The position numbers and the translations under genes were made by a program. A DNA stretch of 64,000 nucleotides from JAFMJV01 sp963814315 (GTDB taxonomy: Bacteria > Chloroflexota > Limnocylindria > Limnocylindrales > CSP1-4). The notes under the pieces are model-generated. The model did not search any database. It saw only the letters and a program-made list of their open reading frames with translations, and was not told where the DNA came from. Location: NCBI GenBank assembly GCA_963814315.1, contig CAWFCG010000003.1, positions 496,001-560,000 on the forward strand, read 5' to 3'. Below, piece by piece: positions 31,004-39,903 of this stretch; the stretch's first letter is position 1, and the number at the start of each line of letters is the position of its first letter.

Positions 31004-33077
31004 GTGCCGCACGTCGATATCTCACGACTCCGCAACGTCGTACTAGCCGGACACGCAGGGTCCGGAAAGACGACCATCGCCGAGCACCTGCTGCACAAGG
31101 CCGGCGTCATCAGCCGCATGGGTCGTGTCGATGACGGCACCGCCTCGCTCGACTTCGAGCCTGAGGAGCAGAAGCGCCACCTCACGCTTTCGCTCGCAGC
31201 CAACACCTTCGATCGCGATGGCAGCCACGTCACGCTCATCGACACCCCCGGCTATGCCGACTTCGTGGGCGAGGTCATCAGTGCCTTTGCGGCAGCAGAC
31301 GGTGCGCTCATCACCATCGATGCTTCTGGCGGCGTCGAGGCCGGTACGGAGAAGGCCGTGCGCCTCTCGCGTGCCACCCACACCCCAGCCATCTTCGTCA
31401 TCACCCGTTGCGAACGCGAGAACGCCGATCCGACGGCCGCGCTCGATGCGTTGCGCGAGGAGTTCGGCACCAAGATCGCGCCGCTCCAGATCGCCATCGG
31501 CAAGGGCGACGACTTCAGCGGCTACGTCGATCTGGTCCACGGCAAAGCCTACGCCTACAAGGACGGCCAACGCCAGGAGACGCCCATCCCCGACGACATG
31601 GCCGACGAGGTGGCGATGCGCCGCGAGCAGCTCCTGGAGGCCGCCGCCGATGCCGATGACGAGGTGCTGATGAAGTTCCTGGAGGGCGAGTCGGTCACCG
31701 ACGAGGAGCTGGAGCGCTGCCTGCACAAGGGCGTCAAGGACTCCGTGGTGGCACCGGTGATGGTGACCTCAGCCAACCGCGACATCGGCATCACGGCCAT
31801 GCTCGACGCCATCATCCGCTACCTGCCCACGCCGCTCGAAGAGCCGCCCGTCAAGGCCACCGATAACCGCGGTGAGGAGATCGAGGTCACGGCCGACCCC
31901 GAGGGCCCCTTGTTGGCGCAGGTGTTCAAGACCACGGCCGACCCCTTCGTCGGTCGCCTCACCTACTTCCGCGTGTGGTCCGGCTCCATGAAGTCCCATG
32001 GCCACGCCTGGAACGCCGAGCGAGGCGAGGACGAGCGCATCGCGCAGGTCTTCTACATCAAGGGCAGCGAGCAGGAGCCCGTGGATGAGATTCGTGCCGG
32101 TGAGATCGGTGCCGTGGCCAAGCTCGCCCACACCGTCACCGGCGACACGCTGAGCGACAAGGAGACTCCGCTCACGATGGCGCCCATCGAGTACCCCGAG
32201 CCGACGCTGCCGGTGGCGGTGGAGCCCGCCAGCAAGGCTGACCTCGACAAGCTCTCCGGTGCCCTCGCGCGGCTGCAGGAGGAAGACCCCACCATCAAGG
32301 TGGAGCGCAACGTCGAGACCGGCGAGCAGATCATGTGGGGCCAGGGCGAGAACCAGATCCAGGTCGCCGGCGAACGTCTGGCGCGCAAGTTCGGGACGTC
32401 GATCGTGACCGCCACTCCCCGCGTGCCCTACCGCGAGACCATCCGCAGCACCACCAAGGTGGAGGGCCGCCACAAGAAGCAGACCGGCGGTCGTGGCCAG
32501 TTCGGCCATGTTTGGCTGGAGATCAGCCCCAACCCCGGCGGCGGCGTCGAGTTCGCGACCAAGGTCGTCGGCGGCGTAGTGCCCAAGCAGTTCTTCCCCG
32601 GCGTCGAGAAGGGCGTCCGCGCGGTCGCCGACAAGGGACCCACCGCGGGTTACCCGGTCATCGACTTCAAGGCCACGCTCTACGACGGCTCCTTCCACGC
32701 TGTCGACTCCGACGAGCTCTCCTTCCGACTGGCCGGCTCGATGGCAACTCGCAAGGGCATCGCTGAGGCCAACCCCATCCTGCTGGAGCCCATCATGGAG
32801 GTTCAGGTCCGGGTGCCCGAGCGCTACATGGGTGACGTCAACCGCGACCTCAATACCCGACGTGGTCGCCTCCTGGGCATGGACGCCGAGGACGATCAGC
32901 AGATCCTCTCGGCGCATGTGCCGCAGGCGGAGCTGTTCACCTATGCCACCGAGCTGCGATCGATCACCGGCGGTCGCGGCACCTTCAGCGCCAAGCTTGC
33001 GCAGTATGAGGAAGTGCCGTCACACGTGGCCCAGAAGATCGATCGAGGACCACAAGGCCGAGGAGGAAGAGGGCTAG
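31004..33077 (+). CDS. Elongation factor G-like GTPase, with a C-terminal frameshift and aberrant G4 motif
   Basis: Start GTG 31004, 7 nt after GGAGG. The frame is open further upstream but that part runs antisense to yebC. Expected length is 690 aa. The five-domain EF-G architecture is complete: P-loop GHAGSGKTT (16-24), G3 DTPGYADF (80-87, rather than the DTPGHVDF of translocating EF-G), domain II (LLAQVFKTTADPFVGRLTYFR), domain IV (HKKQTGGRGQFGHVWLE) and domain V (GSMATRKGIAEANPILLEP). DTPGYADF points to the EF-G2/FusA2-like branch. The G4 position reads TRCE (124-127) instead of NKxD. An extra G at 33041, next to GATC, breaks the last 12 residues; without it the protein ends EDHKAEEEEG at TAG 33077. 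As given, the frame runs on to 33286. Confidence 0.85.
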
Positions 33078-33087
33078 TCGGTCGTCG

Positions 33088-33740
33088 TCAGTGGCCACAC
33101 CGGGGCATCTCGATACGCATCAGATGGGCGTTCCCACCGGCCGTCTGGCTACCGACCTTCGGGATGTGGATGGTCACCCCGAAGCCAAAGTGGAGCGTCC
33201 CCGATGTCTGGTCGTCGCTGAGGGTGACCGTGCAGGAACCCGAGTCGTCGACCCCGAAGGGTGCGTTGCTGACCCTGCCCTGGTAGTCCCAGGTGCCCCC
33301 GTGTCCGAGGTGGGGTGGAACTCGATGGTGCCGATGAGCTCGCCCCGGTCTTCGCCTTGAATGGCCGTTTCAGGGAGCAGGCCTGGCCCGACACCGAGAT
33401 CGAGCCCGGTTTCGCAGGCACGGTTCCTTTGATCTTGCAGCTTCGATCGCAGGTCACGACCCGCTTCTCGGCCTGCTCGAGGTAGCTCTTGAGCAGCGCC
33501 TGGTTGGTGGCCTTGACGTAGTCGCTGGCAGGACCGGTGACGAACTTGAGCCACGGTGCGGCCTTGATGAGGGATGAACCGGTGTCGGCCAACGTCGTGC
33601 CGAACGTGACCTTGATGCTGCAGCGGACGTCATTCTCGATCCGGGTCAGGTCATCGAGCACGCTCTGCTTCTCCTGCGGGCTCTTTGTACGCCTTCTTCG
33701 TCAGCGAGGACAGGCGTATTGCCGCGAGTGCATCACGTTG
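33088..33740 (-). pseudogene. Broken secreted/surface protein gene (three single-base shifts)
   Basis: Three reading frames together give a coherent protein of about 215 residues. RDALAAIRLSSLTKKAYK is followed by SPQEKQSVLDDLTRIENDV... with TCDRSCKIKGTVPAKPGS and VSGQACSLKRPFKAK. The next piece is GELIGTIEFHPTSDTG, then TWDYQGRVSNAPFGVDDSG...LHFGFGVTIHIPKVGS, ending PRCGH at TGA 33088-33090. Shifts fall near 33690 (extra A in AAAG), near 33348 (base lost by GGGG) and near 33298 (base lost by GGGGG). No start codon or signal peptide is visible at the 5' end. Paired cysteines suggest an exported protein. Family unknown. Unlike the other frameshifts here, none is at GATC. Confidence 0.6.
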
Positions 33741-33758
33741 CTAGCATCACGCATCATG
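33730..33758 (+). promoter_or_regulatory. GCATCACG direct repeats before the vapB-like gene
   Basis: GCATCACG occurs at 33730-33737 and 33744-33751, and GCATCATG at 33751-33758 includes the start codon. Spaced repeats abutting an antitoxin start are typical of autoregulatory sites bound by ribbon-helix-helix antitoxins. That function is inferred from position only. Confidence 0.35.
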
Positions 33759-33992
33759 ACCCAGTTGCGTCGAACCACGGTCACGGCACCTCATGCCACC
33801 CTCCGCACGCTCGAAGTAGAGGCGCAACGCCGGGGAGTACCGTTGACGGCGCTCCTGCGCGAAGCCGTCGAGGAGAAGGCGACCGAACTCCGCAGGCAGC
33901 GGCGACCCCGCGTGGGTGTCGCACGGTCGACGGATGGGCGTGGCGCGCGGGAGCTCACGGCCGAGCCGATCGCAGAGGAACCGCGGTCGTAG
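33756..33992 (+). CDS. VapB-like ribbon-helix-helix antitoxin (orphaned)
   Basis: 78 aa from ATG 33756. The N-terminal ~45 residues (TQLRRTTVTAPHATLRTLEVEAQRRGVPLTALLREAVEEKA) read as a beta-strand followed by two helices, the CopG/Arc-type DNA-binding dimer fold. The basic, Arg-rich C-terminus (LRRQRRPRVGVARSTDGRG...) would be the toxin-binding tail. Its stop TAG shares its last base with the GTG of a PIN-domain toxin start, the tight coupling usual for vapBC. The toxin is truncated, so this copy has no intact partner here. Confidence 0.7.
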   Translation: MTQLRRTTVTAPHATLRTLEVEAQRRGVPLTALLREAVEEKATELRRQRRPRVGVARSTDGRGARELTAEPIAEEPRS

Positions 33993-34081
33993 TGGCTCTG
34001 ATCTGTGACACGGGCCCGCTGCTGGCCGCACTCGACGCGGCTGATCCGGACCATGAGCTGGTGAAGAAGGCAGTGGGCTGA
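33992..34081 (+). pseudogene. VapC PIN-domain toxin, N-terminal remnant
   Basis: GTG 33992 starts a 29-residue frame reading ALICDTGPLLAALDAADPDHELVKKAVG and ending at TGA 34079-34081. The first ~20 residues are the PIN-domain opening with the first catalytic Asp (CDTGPLL). A full VapC is about 130 residues, and only 11 nt separate this stop from the hisA end, so the rest of the toxin has been lost by deletion rather than frameshift. It cannot be an active nuclease. Confidence 0.7.
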
Positions 34082-34092
34082 GACTTGGTGGT

Positions 34093-34818
34093 TCAGCCGG
34101 CGGCAGCCTCAAGCGCCTCCGGCAGCGAGAAGGCCCCCTCGTAGAGGGCCTTGCCGGTGATGGCGGCCTCGAAGCCACGTGCCGCCAGCTCGCGGATGTC
34201 GTCGAGGCTGCTCACGCCACCCGAGGCGATGATGGCCGCCCCTGGCACCGCCTCGCGTACCGCCTCCAGCAGTTCCAGGTCGGGGCCGCTCATCTGGCCA
34301 TCGCGTGCGATGGCGGTGACGGCGAACCAGCGCACACCGGCCTCCGCCAATCGCTGCGCCAGGCCGATGACCTCGACACCTCGCGCGCCCTCAACCCAAC
34401 CATCGCCGAGGGCCCGGCCATCGCGGACGTCGAGCGCCGCCACGATCCGGTCCGGCCCGTAGCGTTCCACCAGGACCTTGGCCAGTAGCGGGCTGCTGAT
34501 GAGCGCACTGCCCAGCACCACGCGGGTGGCGCCCGCCGCAAGTGCGCGTGAGACAGCGTCAGCATCACGGATGCCCCCGGCGATCTGGCAAGGCATGTCC
34601 ACGGCTGCCACGACACGGGCGATGACGTCGGCCTGCATCGCCCTGCCCTCGCGGGCCGCATCCAGGTCCACGATGTGGATACGCTGAGCCCCATCCGCCT
34701 GGAACCCACGCGCCACCGCGACGGGGTCGTCACCGTACTCCGTGACGGCGTCGTAGGCGCCCTTGGAGAGCCGCACCACGCGCCCGCCGAGCAGGTCGAT
34801 GGCCGGGATCAGCTCCAT
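34093..34818 (-). CDS. hisA: ProFAR isomerase HisA
   Basis: 241 aa TIM barrel: IPAIDLLGGRVVRLSKGAYD at the start with catalytic Asp 8, IVDLDAAREG, IAGGIRDADAV and IASGGVSSLDDI phosphate-binding loops, and a mid-barrel ALDVRDGRA with the second catalytic Asp. It converts ProFAR to PRFAR. It is transcribed away from the other his genes, sharing a 122-bp divergent region with yerC/hisR. Its 3' end abuts the degraded VapBC module. HisF at 39903 is its paralogue. Confidence 0.95.
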   Translation of the reverse strand: MELIPAIDLLGGRVVRLSKGAYDAVTEYGDDPVAVARGFQADGAQRIHIVDLDAAREGRAMQADVIARVVAAVDMPCQIAGGIRDADAVSRALAAGATRVVLGSALISSPLLAKVLVERYGPDRIVAALDVRDGRALGDGWVEGARGVEVIGLAQRLAEAGVRWFAVTAIARDGQMSGPDLELLEAVREAVPGAAIIASGGVSSLDDIRELAARGFEAAITGKALYEGAFSLPEALEAAAG

Positions 34819-34851
34819 CGTGGCCCGACCCAGTCGTTGTAGCGTTCTACC

Positions 34852-34871
34852 ATGCTACTATGCTACCATAG
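34852..34871. promoter_or_regulatory. Operator-like repeat between hisA and the yerC-his operon
   Basis: ATGCTAC is repeated at 34852-34858 and 34860-34866, and CTATG (34858-34862) is inverted as CATAG (34867-34871) across 4 nt. The site lies in the AT-richer part of the divergent hisA/yerC region, 34 nt from the hisA start. Its placement fits binding by the adjacent TrpR-family protein to control both arms. Confidence 0.5.
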
Positions 34872-34940
34872 CGAATCGACCCGAGGACTTCGCGAGTCCC
34901 CAGACCTCCCATACCGCAAACTGCACACTTCCAGGAGAGC

Positions 34941-35273
34941 ATGAGCACCGATCCGACCGAGTGGCGCTCGGAAGACACGAGCGACCTCATCGACACCATC
35001 CTCGCGCTACCCGATCAGCAGGCCGCAGAGCGCTTCTTCCGCGACCTCTGCACGCTGCGTGAGCTGCACGACCTGGCCCAGCGCTGGCACGTGGTGCGCC
35101 TGCTCGACGACGGCATCCCCTACGCCGAGATCTCGCGCATCACCGGCGCCAGCACGGCCACCGTGACGCGCATCGCGCAGTGGCTGAACCATGGCACCGG
35201 AGGCTACCGCGAGGCCCTCGACCGAGCTGACGAGGCGTTCGACCGAGCCGATACCCAGGAGACCCCAGCATGA
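34941..35273 (+). CDS. TrpR-family regulator YerC/YecD-like, probable histidine regulator (HisR)
   Basis: 110 aa. The whole protein is the TrpR-like helical fold: an N-terminal LPDQQAAERFFRDLCTLRELHDLAQRW, then the helix-turn-helix ISRITGASTATVTRIAQWLNHG with the YREAL extension. YerC/YecD proteins are TrpR relatives, and comparative genomics has proposed a TrpR-family HisR for his genes; I apply that by context. GAGAG-type purines precede the ATG. Its stop overlaps hisG (ATGA), so regulator and pathway are cotranslated, which would give autoregulation. Confidence 0.85.
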   Translation: MSTDPTEWRSEDTSDLIDTILALPDQQAAERFFRDLCTLRELHDLAQRWHVVRLLDDGIPYAEISRITGASTATVTRIAQWLNHGTGGYREALDRADEAFDRADTQETPA

Positions 35274-36175
35274 TCGCCAACAACGACGAGCGAGTCACCG
35301 CCTTCCCGGGCAGCGAGTCGGGTCGGCTGCGCCTGGCCATCCCCAACAAAGGCCGCATGCAGCAGCCCTCGCTTCAACTCTTGCACGACGCCGGTCTGCG
35401 CTTCGAGGATGGCACCCGCGCCCTGACCTCCAAGGTCGAGGGCTTCCCGCTGGACATCCTCTTCGTGCGCACCGATGACATCGTCGAGTTCGTCGCCGAC
35501 GGCGTGGCCGACCTCGGCATCACCGGCACCAACCTGCTCATCGAGAGCGGAGCCGACCTCGACACGCTTGTCGAGCTGGGCTACGGCTACTGCCGCCTGG
35601 AGGCCGCGGTCCCCAACGACGCACCCGCGCGAACGCTTCAGGACCTGGCCGGATTGCGACTCGCGACTAGCCACCCCAATGCGACGCAGACCAGCTTGGC
35701 GAAACGGGGCATCGAAGCCCAGATCGTGACCATCAGTGGAGCCGTGGAGGTGGCGCCGACGATGGGCCTCGCCGACGGTATCGTGGACCTCGTCTCGAGC
35801 GGCTCGACGATGATCATGAACGGCCTGCGCTCGGTGGGCTCGCTGTTCGCCAGCCAGGCCATCCTGGTGGGCCGAACGGACGCCACGCCGGAGGCCGCGG
35901 CCATCGTCGCCGAAGTGCGCACCATGCTGGAGGCGGTCATCGCCGGCCGTGGCGTGAAGTACCTGATGATGAACGCGCCGACCGCGTCGTTGGCGGCCAT
36001 CGAGGCCATCCTGCCCGGCCTCGAATCGCCCAGCGTCCTGCCCCTGGCGCACGAGGGCATGGTGGCCGTCCACGCCGTGGTGGGCGCCACCGACGTCCAC
36101 CGCATCCTCGTCCCACTCCGTGATGCCGGCGCCACCGGCATCCTCGTCATCCCCGTGGAGAAGCTGCTGCCGTGA
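35270..36175 (+). CDS. hisG: ATP phosphoribosyltransferase, long form with ACT-like domain
   Basis: 301 aa. The catalytic periplasmic-binding-like part carries LAIPNKGRMQQPSLQLL, GITGTNLLIESG and the PRPP loop DLVSSGSTMIMNGL. The last ~75 residues (MMNAPTASLAAIEAILPG...HAVVGATDVHRILVPLRDAGATGILVIPVEKL) are the C-terminal regulatory domain of HisG-L, which binds histidine. It is therefore feedback-regulated and independent of HisZ, and no hisZ is seen. It catalyses the first step of the pathway. It overlaps yerC and hisD by 4 nt each. Confidence 0.96.
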   Translation: MIANNDERVTAFPGSESGRLRLAIPNKGRMQQPSLQLLHDAGLRFEDGTRALTSKVEGFPLDILFVRTDDIVEFVADGVADLGITGTNLLIESGADLDTLVELGYGYCRLEAAVPNDAPARTLQDLAGLRLATSHPNATQTSLAKRGIEAQIVTISGAVEVAPTMGLADGIVDLVSSGSTMIMNGLRSVGSLFASQAILVGRTDATPEAAAIVAEVRTMLEAVIAGRGVKYLMMNAPTASLAAIEAILPGLESPSVLPLAHEGMVAVHAVVGATDVHRILVPLRDAGATGILVIPVEKLLP

Positions 36176-37518
36176 CCGACCGAACCCCGAGCCAAGGACC
36201 CGCCCCCACCCTGAGACGCCTCCGACTGGCCGATGCCAGCGACGCCGAGCGTCGAGCCCTGACCGACCGCGCGTCCACCGCCACACCGGACATCCGCGCC
36301 AAGGCTCGCGTCATCGTGGATTCGATCCGCCAGGGTGGGGATGCGGCCTTGCGGGAGGCCAACAAGCGCTTCGGCGGCGGCCTCACCGAGCCAGCCGATA
36401 CGCCAGCCTTGCGCGTGCCCGCCGAGGAGCTCGCCGCTGCCCGCGACCGCCTACCGGCTGACCTTCGCGCTGGCCTGGAGCAGATGGCGCGCAACATCGA
36501 GGCCTTCCACGCCATCGAAGTACCACCCTCGGCCCAGTGGGTCGAGACGGAGCCCGGCGTGGAGGTCGGTCGGGTCTGGCGCGGTCTCGATCGCGTGGCG
36601 GCTTATGTTCCCGGCGGTACCGCAGCCTACCCTTCGTCCCTCCTCATGAGTGCCATCCCGGCCCGGCTCGCCGGAGTGGGACAGTTCGTCGTCGCCAGCC
36701 CTGCCGGCCCAGGTGGCCAACTCTCGCCGGCTCTGCTCGGCGCTGCCGGCCTCATGGAGGTCGATGAGTTCTGGGTCATGGGCGGGGCCCAGGCTGTCGG
36801 CGCGCTGGCCTACGGCACCGAGTCGATCGCCCGCGTCGACAAGATCGTGGGCCCTGGCAACGCCTGGGTCACGGCCGCCAAGCTAGAGGTGCTCGACTCC
36901 TGTGCCATCGACATGCCCGCCGGACCAACCGAGGTCATGGTGGTGGCCGACGATTCGGCCGATCCGGTGCACGTGGCCGCCGATCTGCTGAGCCAGGCCG
37001 AGCACGGTCCCGACTCCCCTTCCCTGCTGGTCACGCCCTCTGAGGCCCTGGCCGATGCGGTCGAGGTCGAGCTGGCGCGCCAGCTGCCGACATTGCTGCG
37101 ACGCGACACCCTGGCCGAGTCGATCAAGGCTGCCGGCACCGTCGTCATCACGGCCGATATCAACGAGGCGCTGCGGTTCGCCGACGAGTACGCGCCCGAG
37201 CACCTGTCGGTCGTGGTGGCCGACCTCGATGGTGCGCTGGCGGCGTTGAGCCACGCCGGTTCGCTCTTCCTGGGCCCCTACGCGCCCGAGTCCGCCGGCG
37301 ACTACGCCGCGGGGTCCAACCACGTGCTGCCCACCGCCGGGGCCGGCCGCGCCTACAGCGCGCTGGGCGTCGAATCGTTCGGCCGCTGGATGCAGGTCAA
37401 CCGTGTCACCCGCGACGGCCTGCGCCGCATCCTGCCGGCCGTGGCGGCGGTGGCGGAGGCCGAGGGTCTCACCGCGCATCGCCGCGCGGTCGAGATCCGC
37501 TTCGAGGATCAGGGCTGA
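36172..37518 (+). CDS. hisD: Histidinol dehydrogenase
   Basis: 448 aa from GTG 36172 (GTGA overlap with hisG). Conserved elements: VAAYVPGGTAAYPSSLLMSAIPA, the NAD region GGAQAVGALAYGTESI, GPGNAWVTAAK, the zinc ligand region LSQAEHGPDSPS, EHLSVVVAD and the C-terminal GSNHVLPT. It performs the last two oxidations of the pathway, histidinol to histidine. An N-terminal extension of ~20 residues precedes the usual start of similarity. Confidence 0.96.
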   Translation: MTDRTPSQGPAPTLRRLRLADASDAERRALTDRASTATPDIRAKARVIVDSIRQGGDAALREANKRFGGGLTEPADTPALRVPAEELAAARDRLPADLRAGLEQMARNIEAFHAIEVPPSAQWVETEPGVEVGRVWRGLDRVAAYVPGGTAAYPSSLLMSAIPARLAGVGQFVVASPAGPGGQLSPALLGAAGLMEVDEFWVMGGAQAVGALAYGTESIARVDKIVGPGNAWVTAAKLEVLDSCAIDMPAGPTEVMVVADDSADPVHVAADLLSQAEHGPDSPSLLVTPSEALADAVEVELARQLPTLLRRDTLAESIKAAGTVVITADINEALRFADEYAPEHLSVVVADLDGALAALSHAGSLFLGPYAPESAGDYAAGSNHVLPTAGAGRAYSALGVESFGRWMQVNRVTRDGLRRILPAVAAVAEAEGLTAHRRAVEIRFEDQG

Positions 37519-38645
37519 TGTCGCTCGAGACGACCGAGGCGCTGGTGGCGGGGTCGGCCGTCTACACCTGGGAACCGCCCAACCGCGTCATCGCGGCGCG
37601 CTACGGGCTCGATCCGTCGGACATCCTGCGCTTCGACACCAACACCAGTCCCGCAGTGCTCTCGTATCTGCCCGAGGCGTTGGCAGGCCCCTGGGACCCA
37701 CCGCTCCACGAGTACCCCGATTCGACCTATGCCGAGTTCGCCGAGGCAGCCGCGACCTATGTCGGTGCCCGCCCTGACGAGATCCTCATCGGCTGCGGCG
37801 CCGACGAGGTGCTCGATATCATCGCCAAGACCTTCCTCGCTCCCGAGGCGGGGTCCGTGGTCCCGGTGCCGACCTACTCGATGTACGCAGTGCTGAGCGG
37901 TCAGCGCGACGCGCGCCTGGAGATCGTGCCGCGACTCGGTCCCGAGGCCGGCTACGCCCTGGACATGTCGGCCATGACGGCGGCGCTGGCCGATGCCGCG
38001 GTGATCTGGCTGTGCGCACCCAACAACCCCACCGGCGCACCAGAGTCGCATGCCGATATCAAGGCCCTGCTGGACGCGGGTGCGGAGATCCCCGGCGGCG
38101 GCCCCATCATCGTGGTGGATGAGGCCTACATCGAGTTCCACCCCGGGTCGGTGGTGGCGCTTCGAGACCGCTACCGCTCGCTCATCGTGGTGCGCACGCT
38201 GTCGAAGGCCTTCGCCTTGACCGGCCTGCGGGTGGGCTATGCCGTGGCGGCGCGCTCCACCATCGCGCGGTTGGAGCGATTCCGTCCGCCTGGCAGCGTC
38301 AACACCGTGTCCGCCGCCATCGGCGCGGTGGCCCTGCGCCAGCCGGAGGTGGCGGCTGCCAACGCCGCCGCCCTGACGGCCGAACGGGAGTGGCTGGCGG
38401 GTCGACTGCGCTCGCTGGGACTCCAGCCACAGCCGAGTGTCACCAACTTCCTGCTCTGCCGCATCGGCAGCGCCTCTGACGCCGATGCGGCCAATGAGAC
38501 GCTGCTCGGTGGCGGCATCGTGGTGCGCACCTTCGGACCGGATTCGCCATTGGCGGGACACTTGCGCTTCACGGTGCGCAACCGCGAGCAGAACGAACGA
38601 TTCCTCGATGTCATCAGGGCCTGGACCGATGGGAGATCAGCATGA
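37518..38645 (+). CDS. hisC: Histidinol-phosphate aminotransferase
   Basis: 375 aa; ATG shares one base with the hisD stop. Fold-type I PLP enzyme: FDTNTSPAVL, GCGADEVLDIIAKTF, CAPNNPTGAP, IIVVDEAYIEF and the PLP lysine in VRTLSKAFALTGLRVGY (about K230). It transaminates imidazole-acetol phosphate with glutamate. Context makes HisC certain; in isolation class I aminotransferases could be ambiguous. Confidence 0.95.
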   Translation: MSLETTEALVAGSAVYTWEPPNRVIAARYGLDPSDILRFDTNTSPAVLSYLPEALAGPWDPPLHEYPDSTYAEFAEAAATYVGARPDEILIGCGADEVLDIIAKTFLAPEAGSVVPVPTYSMYAVLSGQRDARLEIVPRLGPEAGYALDMSAMTAALADAAVIWLCAPNNPTGAPESHADIKALLDAGAEIPGGGPIIVVDEAYIEFHPGSVVALRDRYRSLIVVRTLSKAFALTGLRVGYAVAARSTIARLERFRPPGSVNTVSAAIGAVALRQPEVAAANAAALTAEREWLAGRLRSLGLQPQPSVTNFLLCRIGSASDADAANETLLGGGIVVRTFGPDSPLAGHLRFTVRNREQNERFLDVIRAWTDGRSA

Positions 38646-39256
38646 GTGAGCCACGACGCGGCGAACGCGTCCGCGAGACGCGCGAGACGCGCATCAGCGT
38701 GAACGTTGACCTGGACGGCAGCGGCGAGGCCGCCATCGCCACGGGCGTCGGCTTCTACGACCACCTGCTGAGCTCGCTGGCACACCACTCGCTCATCGAC
38801 ATCGAGATCAGCGCCGTCGGCGACATCGAGGTGGACGACCACCACACCGTCGAGGACGTGGCCCTGGCCCTCGGTGGTGCCATCAGCGACGCGCTCGGCG
38901 ATCGGGCCGGCATCACCCGCTTCGGTGCCGCACGCGTGCCCATGGATGAGGCGCTGGCGCAGTGCGCCCTCGACCTCTCCGGCCGTCCCTACGCGGTCAT
39001 CGACCTGCCTTTCCGTGCCGACCGCATGGGCCAGCTCTCCACGCAGATGGTGGAGCATGCCCTGACCTCGTTCGCCCAGGCCAGCGGCACGACCCTGCAC
39101 CTCGACGGACGGGGGCGGAACGACCACCACCTCGCGGAGGCTGCGTTCAAGGCGCTGGCGCGGGCGCTGCGCATGGCCGTCGCGCCTGACCCGCGACGCA
39201 GTGGCGTCGCCTCCACCAAGGGCTCGCTGCCGCCCTCGGCCGGTGGTGGTGCGTGA
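38642..39256 (+). CDS. hisB: Imidazoleglycerol-phosphate dehydratase
   Basis: 204 aa, monofunctional (no N-terminal phosphatase domain). The two manganese-binding histidine motifs are present: GFYDHLLSSLAHHSLI with DDHHTVEDVALALG in the first half, and the repeated FAQASGTTLHLDGRGRNDHHLAEAAFKALARALR in the second. ATGA overlap with hisC. Because the phosphatase domain is missing, histidinol phosphate must be dephosphorylated by an enzyme encoded elsewhere. Confidence 0.96.
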   Translation: MSEPRRGERVRETRETRISVNVDLDGSGEAAIATGVGFYDHLLSSLAHHSLIDIEISAVGDIEVDDHHTVEDVALALGGAISDALGDRAGITRFGAARVPMDEALAQCALDLSGRPYAVIDLPFRADRMGQLSTQMVEHALTSFAQASGTTLHLDGRGRNDHHLAEAAFKALARALRMAVAPDPRRSGVASTKGSLPPSAGGGA

Positions 39257-39903
39257 GCGACCCCATCCGCGTCGCCGTCATCGACTACGGTGCCGGCAAC
39301 CTGGTCAGCATCCGCAACGCGCTGCTGCTGCTGGGCGCCGAGGTGCGCGTGGCGGAGGCGCCCGCCGACCTCGACGGTGTAGAGGTCATCCTGGTGCCAG
39401 GCGTGGGAGCCAGCGAGCCGGCCATGGGTCGGCTGCGACGACAGGGTCTTGAGCAGCCCATCATCGAGCGCGTCCGCGGCGGCACCTGGTTCGTGGGCAT
39501 CTGCCTCGGTTTGCAGCTGCTGTTCGAGCGCTCGCACGAGGACGGCGCACAGATGCTGGGCCTGCTCGAAGGCGAGGTGGAGCTGATCCCCGAGGCGCCG
39601 AGCCTGCCCCACATCGGCTGGAACCGCCTGGAGATCCAGCGTCCCCACCCGGTGCTCAAGGGACTGCCCGACGGCACGCCTGCCTACTTCGTGCACAGCT
39701 ACGTGCCGGTACCACGGGATCCCACCATGGTGGTGGCAGAGACGGAGCACGGCGGACGCTTCGCCAGCCTGGTGGCCTCGGAGCGCATCGTCGGGTTCCA
39801 GTTCCATCCCGAGCGCTCCGGCGCCGATGGGCTGCGCATGTTGGCCAACACGCTCGAGCTGATCGGAGCTGACCGGCCCAGCCGGGTCGAGGCGACCGTC
39901 TGA
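39253..39903 (+). CDS. hisH: Imidazole glycerol phosphate synthase, glutaminase subunit
   Basis: 216 aa from GTG 39253 (GTGA overlap). Class I glutamine amidotransferase: VIDYGAGNLVSIRNAL, the nucleophile elbow VGICLGLQLLFE (Cys 84), ISHIGWN-like PHIGWNRLEI and the His-Glu pair in GFQFHPERSG. It supplies ammonia through the HisF barrel. It overlaps hisB by 4 nt and hisF by 1 nt. Confidence 0.96.
   Translation: MSDPIRVAVIDYGAGNLVSIRNALLLLGAEVRVAEAPADLDGVEVILVPGVGASEPAMGRLRRQGLEQPIIERVRGGTWFVGICLGLQLLFERSHEDGAQMLGLLEGEVELIPEAPSLPHIGWNRLEIQRPHPVLKGLPDGTPAYFVHSYVPVPRDPTMVVAETEHGGRFASLVASERIVGFQFHPERSGADGLRMLANTLELIGADRPSRVEATV

Noticed and set aside
33537..33755. Extended N-terminus of the VapB-like protein
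   Set aside because: The frame is open upstream but overlaps the antisense broken gene; family similarity and the direct repeats place the start at ATG 33756.
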